Of a stretch of DNA of 8,667 nucleotides, positions 1 to 7,600 are shown in pieces. The stretch is from NCBI GenBank assembly GCA_023143935.1, contig JAGLGQ010000036.1:1-8667 (forward strand), given 5' to 3'. Under the pieces are notes generated by a model. It searched no databases and had not been told where the DNA came from. It was given only the letters and a program-made list of their open reading frames with translations. The position numbers and the translations under genes are program-made. The stretch is from Minisyncoccota bacterium. Its GTDB lineage: Bacteria > Patescibacteriota > Minisyncoccia > Phycocordibacterales > GCA-2747955. Each line of letters begins with the position of its first letter. Position 1 is the first letter of the stretch.

Positions 1-1059
1 AAAATATTTTTATTATTTCTTTTTTTTCTATCTCCCATTTTTTCTTTTGCTCAAGATGATTTGGAGCAGATTTTTAAAGCAGAAGTTGTAGAAGTAGGAC
101 AGAGTTATGAAGAACATTTAGATTTTGGAGTTGAAACAGCAATTTCTATTCAAGACATAAAGGTAAAGATTTTAGAAGGACAAAATAAAGGGGAAGAAAT
201 AGAATTAAGAAATGAATTTTCGGAATTAAGTATCGGAAACAAAATTTTTTTAAAATATATACAATATGGTGAAAATGAATCAGAATATTCACTTTATGAA
301 ATAGATAGGTCTTTTGGCTTGTGGTTTACAATAGCTTTTTTTATATTTGTAATTTTATTTTTTAGCAGAATGAAAGGATTAAGGTCGTTACTTGCTTTGG
401 GGGGAAGTATTTTATCAATTATTTATATTTTAATTCCTGCCATGATGGCCGGATATAATCCCATTTTTGTCAGTGTTTTAGTAGCAGGAATGATTTTATT
501 TTTTGCTTTATTTATTTCTCATGGATTTAATAGGGGGTCTTTGATAGCATTTTCTGGAACCATAATAGCAGTTATATTTACGGGTATTTTAGCGAGTGTT
601 TTAATTAGTTTAACTAAACTTACTGGTTTAGGAACGGAAGAAACAGTGTATTTAAATATATTTTTTAATGGAGATTTGGATTTTGTCGGTCTTTTATTGG
701 GAGCAATTATTATTGGAATGCTGGGAGCTTTAGATGATGTTGCTATTACGCAAGTGGCAGTAATTAAAGAATTTTATAAATTTGACAAAACTCTTTCTTT
801 AAAAAAAACTTATATAAAAGGAATGAGGGTTGGACGAGAACATGTGAGTGCTTTAGTTAATACTCTTGTTTTAGCATATACAGCAGTATCTTTACCTATT
901 TTACTTTTATATTCTCAAAATAATGAGTCTTTAGATTTAGTATTAAGTAGAGAAATTTTTGCTACAGAAATTGTCAGAATAGTTGCAGGAAGTATTGGTT
1001 TAGTTTTAGCAGTACCAATTACTACCGTTTTAGCAGTGTATTTTTTAAAACCAAAATAA
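1..1059 (+). CDS. YibE/F family multipass membrane protein (5' end outside window)
   Basis: The open frame continues to base 1, so the TTG at 61 is not the start. The first codons read KIFLLFLFFLSPIFSFA followed by QDD, a signal peptide with a likely cleavage after the Ala at residue 17 (counting the first codon of the window as 1); the true start should lie only a few codons upstream. Residues about 18-105 form a soluble, probably extracytoplasmic, beta-rich domain. About seven or eight membrane segments follow, beginning near 107, 128, 154, 180, 228, 282 and 324. Family hallmarks are GALDDVAITQ (242-251) and the GRE...SALVNTLVLAYTAVSLPILLL region (278-303), which match the conserved polar motifs of YibE/F proteins. 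The 352 visible residues agree with the family's usual size. The biochemical role of the family is not established; transport has been suggested. A hairpin terminator follows 117 nt after the TAA stop. Family assignment is confident, function is not. Confidence 0.88.
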   Translation, partial: KIFLLFLFFLSPIFSFAQDDLEQIFKAEVVEVGQSYEEHLDFGVETAISIQDIKVKILEGQNKGEEIELRNEFSELSIGNKIFLKYIQYGENESEYSLYEIDRSFGLWFTIAFFIFVILFFSRMKGLRSLLALGGSILSIIYILIPAMMAGYNPIFVSVLVAGMILFFALFISHGFNRGSLIAFSGTIIAVIFTGILASVLISLTKLTGLGTEETVYLNIFFNGDLDFVGLLLGAIIIGMLGALDDVAITQVAVIKEFYKFDKTLSLKKTYIKGMRVGREHVSALVNTLVLAYTAVSLPILLLYSQNNESLDLVLSREIFATEIVRIVAGSIGLVLAVPITTVLAVYFLKPK

Positions 1060-1076
1060 TATTAAAAAACACGATT

Positions 1077-1149
1077 TAGCTTAAAAAGTAGTACTACTAT
1101 ACTAAAATGTTGCATAACTAGCTTAAAATTACATATGACTATATTAAAA
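1077..1149. repeat. Imperfect direct repeat, two 31-nt units, period 42
   Basis: Units at 1077-1107 and 1119-1149 align without gaps at 23 of 31 positions. Both begin TAGCTTAAAA and end ACTATAxTAAAA; the middles differ. The first unit contains a perfect 12-bp palindrome, AGTAGTACTACT, at 1087-1098; the second has CATATG at the corresponding place. In A/T-rich DNA some resemblance is expected, but the shared GCTT and CTATA anchors in register make chance less likely. No function is assigned. Confidence 0.45.
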
Positions 1150-1176
1150 AAATAAGAAAGTAGAAAAGTAAAAACG

Positions 1177-1216
1177 ACGCAAAAAATTGCGATAGCAATT
1201 TTTTGCGTTTTTTTTT
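1177..1216 (+). terminator. Rho-independent terminator of the yibE/F-like gene
   Basis: A perfect 14-bp stem, ACGCAAAAAATTGC (1177-1190) with GCAATTTTTTGCGT (1195-1208), closes a GATA tetraloop and runs directly into nine T residues (1208-1216). It lies 117 nt after the upstream stop and ahead of the rpoB promoter, so it should insulate rpoBC from upstream transcription. The opposite strand has only a five-T run next to the stem, so activity in that direction would be weaker. Confidence 0.92.
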
Positions 1217-1235
1217 CAGTATAATAATTTTTTGT

Positions 1236-1266
1236 TATGTGACATATTATTTTGTGGGTTTAAACC
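1236..1266. promoter_or_regulatory. Two short palindromes upstream of the rpoB promoter
   Basis: TATGTGACATA (1236-1246) has 5-bp arms around a central G, and GGTTTAAACC (1257-1266) is a perfect 10-bp palindrome. Their centres are about 20 bp apart, close to two helical turns, and the second ends 15 bp before the -35 hexamer. The position is suitable for an activator or upstream regulator site, but no known operator is recognised and short palindromes are common in A/T-rich DNA. Confidence 0.3.
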
Positions 1267-1281
1267 ACCTAATTTTGTTTA

Positions 1282-1309
1282 TTGCTATTTTTTATTTAAA
1301 TGTTATAAT
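1282..1309 (+). promoter_or_regulatory. rpoBC promoter, extended -10 sigma70-type
   Basis: A consensus -10 TATAAT (1304-1309) is preceded by TG one base upstream (TGTTATAAT, an extended -10), with a -35-like TTGCTA at 1282-1287 and a 16-bp spacer. Transcription should begin near 1316, giving an untranslated leader of about 120 nt before rpoB. It is the best promoter match between the upstream terminator and the rpoB start. Confidence 0.75.
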
Positions 1310-1337
1310 TCTCCCCAATTTCAGACAAGATTGAGTT

Positions 1338-1400
1338 AAGGTTGCCAATTCATTTACTTTATAAATCACATATTAACGAAAGATAAAAACAAGGTGCCAA
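1338..1400 (+). repeat. Near-repeat AAGGT(T)GCCAA in the rpoB leader
   Basis: AAGGTTGCCAA at 1338-1348 recurs as AAGGTGCCAA at 1391-1400, differing by one T. The second copy spans the top of the leader hairpin, with the GGTG side of the stem and CCAA in the loop; the first lies in apparently less structured RNA. Both are G/C-richer than their surroundings, and both should be in the transcribed leader, so a shared binding site or alternative pairing is possible. This is observation only. Confidence 0.4.
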
Positions 1401-1422
1401 AAAACACTTTGTTTTCTTCGTT
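1375..1422 (+). promoter_or_regulatory. Stem-loop in the rpoB 5' untranslated leader
   Basis: An inner 11-bp stem pairs AAAACAAGGTG (1386-1396) with CACTTTGTTTT (1405-1415), with one G-U pair, around the 8-nt loop CCAAAAAA. An outer 6-bp stem pairs AACGAA (1375-1380) with TTCGTT (1417-1422), separated by an internal loop (AGATA opposite a single C). The structure ends 16 nt before the rpoB ATG. The inner stem is followed by TTTTCTT, so it could act as an attenuator, or it could limit translation or protect the mRNA 5' end. It resembles no named leader that I recognise. Confidence 0.6.
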
Positions 1423-1440
1423 ATAATTAATTAAAATTAT
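1423..1440 (+). repeat. A/T start-site element, copy 1 (at the rpoB start)
   Basis: The 18-nt sequence ATAATTAATTAAAATTAT occurs here and again, identical, at 4605-4622 before rpoC. Here its last two bases are the A and T of the rpoB start codon. It can fold weakly (ATAATT with AATTAT around AATTAA). No AGGAGG-like sequence lies in the usual window upstream of the ATG, so this element takes the place of a ribosome binding site. Confidence 0.6.
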
Positions 1441-4400
1441 GACATCCGTAGGAGAATATAAGAAAAAACATTTTAAAAAATATAGGGATTCTATTGTACC
1501 CTTGCCGAATTTAATTCAGCATCAGATAGATTCTTATAACAGATTTTTAGACCAAACACTTGTAAAAGTATTAACAGAGTTTAATGTAATTTCTGATTAC
1601 GCAGAAAAGAAATTTAGTTTAAATTATAAAGGTTTAAAAATAGAAGATACGGAACTTGATGAGTTTTCTGCTAGACGGCAAAAAACTACATTGCAAAATA
1701 ACATAAAAGCAACTTATGAATTAGTAAATAAAAATACTGGTTCCAAAAAAGACCAAGAAGTTTTTCTTTTTAACATGCCTGTTATGACAAGCCATGGTAC
1801 ATTTATTGTAAATGGTGTAGAGAGAATGGTATATCCTCAACTTGTTCGTTCTTTTGGTATATTTTTTACCGTTAATGATATAAAAAAAGAAAGATTACAG
1901 GGGGCAAAGATTATTCCAGCGCGTGGTTCTTGGATAGAGATAGAATCAGAACCGGGAAATTTAATTTTTGCAAAAATAGATAGAAAAAGAAAAATCGCCA
2001 TAACTTCTTTTTTGAGAATAATTTCTGGATTGGATGATAAAAAAATATTAAAACTTTTTTCAGATGATGCGGTAGAATATGTAAAAAATACTTTCAAAAA
2101 AGACCCTGCTCTTTCTTTGGAAGAATCATATGGAGAACTTTATAGAAGATTAAGAGATGGGGAAATGGTTGCGTTTGATTACGCTAAAGAATATGTAGAT
2201 TCTTTATTTAGGGAAGAAAGATATGATTTATCAGAAATAGGTAGAATTAGATTTAATGATAGATTTAAAAAAAAGAAAATAACAAATTATTCAGGTAAAG
2301 ATAAGGTTATTGGTATAGATGATTTAGTTACTATTATTGAATATATAGTTGCAGCTAATAATAAAGGAACTTTAAAAGCGGATGATATTGACCATTTAGG
2401 ATCAAGAAGATTAAGATTTTTTGATGAACAAGTAGAAGCACGAATTCGTTTAGGGATGATTCAAATGAGAAGAAATATTCAGGATAGAATGTCTATTGCA
2501 GATGGTGCAACTTCAGAACCGGGATTTTTTATTAACACAAGACCAATACAAGCAAAAGTGGCGGAATTCTTTAATACAAATCCATTATCTAATTTTATTG
2601 ATGAAGATAATATTTTAATGGAATTGGAAGATGGTAGAACAGTTTCTGCATTAGGTCCGGGGGGATTAGTTAGAGAACGGGCTGGATTTGAAGTTCGTGA
2701 TGTACATCCTTCTCATTATGGTAGATTATGTCCAATACATACTCCAGAAGGTCCGAACATTGGACTTATTTTGCGTTTAGCGACTTATTCAAGAGTTAAT
2801 AAATACGGAGTAATTGAAACTCCATATGCAATTGTAAAAGATAAAAAAATTACAAAAAAGATAAAATATTTAGATGCATACCAAGAAGAAGAAGCGGTTA
2901 TTGCTCATTCTGGGGCAAAAATTAATAATGAGGGTATGATTATGGGAGAAAAAACAGAAGTTAGAAAAAATGGAGAGCCTGTTGTTGTATCTGCCGAAGA
3001 TGTTGAATATATTGATGTTTCATCATATCAACCTTTTTCTGTGGCGACATCCATGATACCTTTTGTAAATCATAATGAAGCAAATAGGGCGTTGATGGGT
3101 TCAAATATGCAGAAACAAGCAACTCCTTGTATAAAACCAGACGCTCCTTTAGTTGCAACAGGAATTGAGGCGGATGCAGCAAAATATACAGGAAGACTTT
3201 TATATGCAAAAAAAGCTGGAGAAGTTGTATATGTAGATGGTAAAAAAATTGAAGTAAAAGAAGGAGCAAAAAAAAGAATTTATAATTTAGTAAATTTTGA
3301 AAAGATAAATACATTTTCCGTTTTTCACCAAAGACCAGTAGTAAAAGTTGGGCAAAAATTAAAAGAAGGAGATTTATTGGCTGACGCTACTTCTTCAGAT
3401 AATGGACAAATTGCCGTTGGGCAAAATATGCTTGTGGCTTTTATGTCATTTTATGGTGCGAATTACGAAGATGCTATTATTGTTTCGGAGAGAGTTGCAA
3501 AGAGTCATAAGTTTACTAACATTCATATTAAAGAATACAATATTGATGTACGAGAAACAAAACTTGGACCAGAACAAACAACTCATGATATTCCAAATGT
3601 TTCAGAAGAAAAATTAAAAAATCTTGATGAAGAGGGAATTATTAGAATTGGAGCTGAGGTTGATAAAGGAGATATTTTAATCGGTAAAGTTTCGCCGAAA
3701 GGAGAAACCCAACTTACACCAGAGGAAAGACTTTTGAGATCTATTTTTGGGGAAAAAGCAAAAGATGTTAAAGATACTTCCTTAAGATTAAAGGCTGGAG
3801 AAAAAGGTAGAGTTGTTGGAATTAAAATTTTTGACAGGTCAAAAGGAGAAATAAACGAAACGGGAGTTATTAAAAGAATTTATATTCAAGTTGCAGAACT
3901 TAGAAATATAAAAGTTGGAGATAAACTTTCTGGACGACATGGAAATAAAGGTGTAGTGTCTATGATTCTTCCAGAAGAAGATATGCCATATACGGAAGAT
4001 GGTGAATCTATTGACATTATTTTATCACCATTGGGAGTACCATCTCGTATGAATTTAGGTCAAATTTTAGAAGTGCATATGGGATTAGCTGCTAATTCTT
4101 TAAAATATCAAGCTATTATTCCTCCATTTGCTGGAGCTGATGGTGAAGAAATTAAAAAGGAATTGAAAGAAGCGGGATATCCAGAAAGTGGAAAGGTTAA
4201 ATTAGCTGATGGAAAGACGGGAGAATTTTTTGAAAGAGATATTACAATTGGATATATGTATGTTTTGAAACTTCATCACATGGTTGAAGATAAAATGTAT
4301 GCTAGGTCAGTAGGACCTTATTCGTTGATTAATCAACAACCGTTAGGTGGTAAAGCACAAGAGGGAGGTCAGAGATTTGGGGAAATGGAAGTTTGGGCTT

Positions 4401-4603
4401 TATTAGGTCATGGAGCAGCCTATACTTTAAGAGAAGTTTTGACTACAAAGTCAGATGATATTTTAGGAAGGTCTGCAATGTACGATTCTATTATAAAGGG
4501 TAAGAGTTTTATATTACCAAATACTCCAGAATCATTTTCTGTGATGTTAAGTACCTTAAGGGGATTATCACTTGATATTTCTTTAGGAAAAAATCAAGAA
4601 TAA
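1439..4603 (+). CDS. rpoB: DNA-directed RNA polymerase subunit beta
   Basis: This is the second-largest subunit of the RNA polymerase core; it forms one side of the active-site cleft and binds DNA, RNA and incoming NTP. At 1054 residues it is shorter than in Bacillus (about 1190) or E. coli (1342), lacking the large lineage insertions. Visible landmarks in order: the lobe region, with NGVERMVYPQLVRS (125-138); the rifampicin/fork region, from EFF at 376 through SALGPGGL (403-410) to RERAGFEVRDVHPSHYGRL (412-430) and TPEGPNIGL (435-443); the NYEDA acidic pair E677/D678; the catalytic-centre lysines K829 and K837 in GDKLSGRHGNKG; and the C-terminal clamp-anchor region with LINQQPLGGKAQEGGQRFGE (963-982). 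The ATG at 1439 gives a normal N-terminus (MTSVGEYKKKHFKKYRDS, then PLPNLI). The rifampicin pocket departs from consensus: E. coli Q513, H526 and R529 are N385, D398 and T401 here. It is followed after 19 nt by rpoC. Confidence 0.98.
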   Translation: MTSVGEYKKKHFKKYRDSIVPLPNLIQHQIDSYNRFLDQTLVKVLTEFNVISDYAEKKFSLNYKGLKIEDTELDEFSARRQKTTLQNNIKATYELVNKNTGSKKDQEVFLFNMPVMTSHGTFIVNGVERMVYPQLVRSFGIFFTVNDIKKERLQGAKIIPARGSWIEIESEPGNLIFAKIDRKRKIAITSFLRIISGLDDKKILKLFSDDAVEYVKNTFKKDPALSLEESYGELYRRLRDGEMVAFDYAKEYVDSLFREERYDLSEIGRIRFNDRFKKKKITNYSGKDKVIGIDDLVTIIEYIVAANNKGTLKADDIDHLGSRRLRFFDEQVEARIRLGMIQMRRNIQDRMSIADGATSEPGFFINTRPIQAKVAEFFNTNPLSNFIDEDNILMELEDGRTVSALGPGGLVRERAGFEVRDVHPSHYGRLCPIHTPEGPNIGLILRLATYSRVNKYGVIETPYAIVKDKKITKKIKYLDAYQEEEAVIAHSGAKINNEGMIMGEKTEVRKNGEPVVVSAEDVEYIDVSSYQPFSVATSMIPFVNHNEANRALMGSNMQKQATPCIKPDAPLVATGIEADAAKYTGRLLYAKKAGEVVYVDGKKIEVKEGAKKRIYNLVNFEKINTFSVFHQRPVVKVGQKLKEGDLLADATSSDNGQIAVGQNMLVAFMSFYGANYEDAIIVSERVAKSHKFTNIHIKEYNIDVRETKLGPEQTTHDIPNVSEEKLKNLDEEGIIRIGAEVDKGDILIGKVSPKGETQLTPEERLLRSIFGEKAKDVKDTSLRLKAGEKGRVVGIKIFDRSKGEINETGVIKRIYIQVAELRNIKVGDKLSGRHGNKGVVSMILPEEDMPYTEDGESIDIILSPLGVPSRMNLGQILEVHMGLAANSLKYQAIIPPFAGADGEEIKKELKEAGYPESGKVKLADGKTGEFFERDITIGYMYVLKLHHMVEDKMYARSVGPYSLINQQPLGGKAQEGGQRFGEMEVWALLGHGAAYTLREVLTTKSDDILGRSAMYDSIIKGKSFILPNTPESFSVMLSTLRGLSLDISLGKNQE

Positions 4604-4604
4604 A

Positions 4605-4622
4605 ATAATTAATTAAAATTAT
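4605..4622 (+). repeat. A/T start-site element, copy 2 (before rpoC)
   Basis: This is an exact copy of the 18-nt sequence at 1423-1440. It fills nearly the whole 19-nt gap between the rpoB stop and the rpoC start and ends immediately before the rpoC ATG, a shift of 2 nt relative to rpoB. The only purine-rich AGGAAA nearby (4585-4590) is more than 30 nt from the ATG, too far to serve as a Shine-Dalgarno site. Confidence 0.6.
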
Positions 4623-7600
4623 ATGAAAGAAATACAATTAGAAAAATTTGATTGGTTAAAATTAGAATTAGCCAGCCCAGAAAAAATCCTTAGTTGGTCT
4701 TCTGGTCCAGTGGAAAAAGCGGAAACAATTAATTATAGAACTCAAAAATCAGAAAGAGGTGGTTTATTTGATGAAAAGATATTTGGTCCTGAAAAAGATT
4801 ATGAATGTTATTGTGGTAAATATAAGGGTATAAGATATAAAGGAATTATTTGTGAAAGATGTGGGGTTGAAATTACAAAATCAATTGCCAGAAGAAGAAG
4901 AATGGGACATATTGAACTTGCATCTCCAGTTGCTCATATTTGGTATTTAAGGTCTGTTCCTTCCAGAATGTCTTTGATTTTAAATATACCAATGATGAAT
5001 TTGGAAAAGGTTATTTATTTTGCTGGTTATCTTATCGTTTCTGTCGACGAAGACAAAAGAAAGGAAATAATGACAAAAATAGATGAAGAATATAAACAAA
5101 AAGTTGTTGGTTTAAAAGATGAGGAGGATATAGATAAATTAAAAACAGTTTTTAAACAAGTTAAAACTGAAATTAATTCTATTGTAAGAGGGGAAGTATT
5201 TGATGAATTAACTCATCAAAAATATAGTAAAAAATTTGAAGGTCTTTACACTTCACAAATTGGTTCAGAAGCAATCTATAATCTAATGAAAGATGTAGAT
5301 ATGAAAAAATTGGAAAAAAGTTTAGAGAAAAGTCTTGAAACAGCTCCTGCTCTAGAAAAAGTAAAATTAAGAAAGAGAATTACTTTAGTTAGGTCAATGG
5401 TTAAATCAGGTGTTAGACCAGAATGGATGTTTTTTTCAAGAATTCCAGTTACTCCTCCAGCGTTAAGACCAATTGTTGCATTGGGTGGTGGAAGACATGC
5501 ATCTTCAGATGTGAACGATTTATATAGAAGAGTTATAAATAGAAATAATCGTCTTAAAAAATTAATTAATATCGGAGCTCCTGATGTTATTTTAAGAAAT
5601 GAAAAAAGAATTTTGCAAGAAGCGGTAGATTCTCTTATTGATAATTCAATGAGGCGTTCAACTGCATCGGCTGCAATGTCCGCAGCACAAAGAAGACCAT
5701 TAAAATCTTTAACGGATAATATTAAGGGTAAACAAGGTATTTTTAGGCAAAATCTTTTGGGAAAAAGAGTTGATTATTCGGGGCGTTCTGTAATTGTTGT
5801 GGGTCCAGAATTAAAAATTGATGAAGTTGGAATTCCAAAAAAGATGGCACTAGAGCTTTTTAGACCATTTATTATTTCTAAATTAATTTTAAATGATTAC
5901 GCACATAATATAAAAATTGCCAATAGATTTATTGATGAAAGTGAAGATATAGTATGGCAATATTTAGAAGAAGTAATTAAAAATAAATATGTTCTTCTTA
6001 ATCGTGCGCCGACTTTGCACAAATTAGGGATTTTAGCATTTAAACCAATTTTAAATGAAGGGTTAGCCATAAGATTACATCCTTTAGTTTGTTCAGGATT
6101 TAACGCGGATTTTGATGGTGATCAAATGGCTGTTCATTTACCAATTTCTGTTGAAGCACAAAAAGAAGCGGAAGAAGTTATGTCTGCCAGAAAAAATGTT
6201 CTTAAACCGGGTAATAATGATTTAGTTATTAATTCTAAATTAGATATTATTTTGGGTACATATTGGGCAACTAAACTTATAGAAGAAGCAAAGGGAGAAG
6301 GAAAAGCTTTTAGTTCACCGAATGACGCCATTTCAGCATATGAATTTGGAGTTGTTGATTTTAGGGCAAAAATAAAAGTACAGGGAACAAAGCATTTAAA
6401 ATATCAAGAATATACAGATACTGTTTTTGAAACAACAGCTGGAAGATTACTTTTTAATTCCGCATTACCGTCAGATTATCCTTTTCAAAATAAAATAATG
6501 GATAAGAAAAATGTAAATAATTTAGAAGCAGATTTAATTGCTCGTTATGGTATTGAAAGTATTGCTTCTATTTTAGATGATATAAAAGATTTTGGATTTA
6601 AGTATGCTACAAAATCAGGAACAACATGGTCTAATGATGATTTAACTGTTCCTCCTAAAAAACCAGAAATTATTTCAGATACAGTAGAAGAAGTTAGAAA
6701 TGCATGGAGAGCATATAATAAAGGATTAATTACAGAAGAAGAAAGAAAAAGAAAAAATGTAGAATTATGGTTTCGGGCAAAAGAAAAAATTGAGGGTATG
6801 ATTGAAGGAGTTATGGATCAGGATTCTTCTGTATACGATATGACATTTTCTGGGTCTCGTGGAAATAAAGGTAATCTTTCAACAATGGTCGGAATGAAAG
6901 GGATTGTTTCAAATGTTATGAACGAAGCCATTGAACATCCCGTAAAATCATCTATTAAAGAGGGATTAGATCCAATTGAATATTTTATTACAACTCATGG
7001 GTCTCGTAAAGGTTTAGCAGATACGGCTTTGAATACAGCAAAAGCGGGTTATTTAACACGAAAGCTTTTTGATGTAGCTCAAGATGTGATAATAACAAAA
7101 GATGATTGTGGTACTCAAAAATCAATTACAATTACTTCAAATGGAGATGGATTTACTTTGCCTCTTTCAAAAACAGCCAGAGGAAGATATGTAGCGGAAA
7201 CGATTAAAAATTCAAAAGGTGATGTTTTATTTAGAAAAGGTCATTTCATCTCAATTTTAGATGCACAATCTTTAGATGAAGAAGGAGTTGAAGAAATTAA
7301 AGTTAGGTCGCCAATGACATGTGAATTAAGTGGAGGTGTTTGTCAAAAATGTTATGGAATGGATATGGGTGGGGATCAAGTAGTTGATTTAGGAGAAACC
7401 ATTGGAACTATCGCTGCTCAAGCTATTGGGGAACCGGGAACACAGCTTACTATGCGTACTTTCCATTCTGCTGGAGCCGCATCTCGTGAGGGAGATATTA
7501 CTATGGGTCTACCGCGTATTGAAGAAATTTTTGAAAGAAGAAAACCAAAAATTCCAGCGGTTACTGTTAAGAAATCAGGAGAGATTTTGAAGATAGAAAA

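Larger units (their letters stand above)
1060..1438. other. Gene-free intergenic region between yibE/F-like gene and rpoB
   Basis: No convincing coding frame, tRNA or known RNA family is visible in these 379 bases. The first part (1060-1176) is A-rich 3' tail sequence of the upstream gene with an imperfect 31-nt direct repeat. A terminator hairpin follows at 1177-1216. The rest is the control region of rpoB: two short palindromes (1236-1266), an extended -10 promoter (1282-1309) and a leader of roughly 120 nt with a stem-loop ending 16 nt before the start codon. The ribosomal protein genes that commonly precede rpoB (rplJ, rplL) are absent. Confidence 0.8.

Noticed and set aside
61..63. TTG as the start codon of the yibE/F-like gene
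   Set aside because: The frame is open to base 1 and encodes a clear signal peptide upstream, so the true start is outside the window.
1220..1225. TATAAT as a second rpoB promoter
   Set aside because: It has no -35 at suitable distance and lies within a few bases of the terminator T-tract.
1336..1365. TTAAGG with an 18-bp spacer and TATAAA as a downstream rpoB promoter
   Set aside because: Only three of six -35 bases match and there is no TG extension; the promoter at 1282-1309 is clearly better. A weak secondary promoter cannot be excluded.
1422..1427. TATAAT overlapping the start-site element, implying a leaderless rpoB transcript
   Set aside because: The matching -35 position is a run of A residues, and the hexamer is part of the repeat also found within the operon before rpoC.
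1316..1438. A known riboswitch or ribosomal-protein leader in the rpoB 5' region
   Set aside because: No conserved core of a named riboswitch or L10-type leader is recognisable by eye; only the stem-loop can be supported.
1837..2097. Minus-strand open frame of 86 codons inside rpoB
   Set aside because: It lies wholly within rpoB and the protein has no recognisable features; it mirrors A/T-rich coding sequence.
2961..3314. Minus-strand open frame of 117 codons inside rpoB
   Set aside because: It is rich in Leu, Phe and Gln from antisense Glu, Lys and Ala codons of rpoB, with no start signal or family resemblance.
3402..3617. Plus-strand 71-codon frame inside rpoB
   Set aside because: It is an out-of-frame reading of a conserved rpoB region including the NYEDA motif.
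6134..6331. Minus-strand 65-codon frame inside rpoC
   Set aside because: It is antisense to conserved rpoC sequence, with no independent signal.
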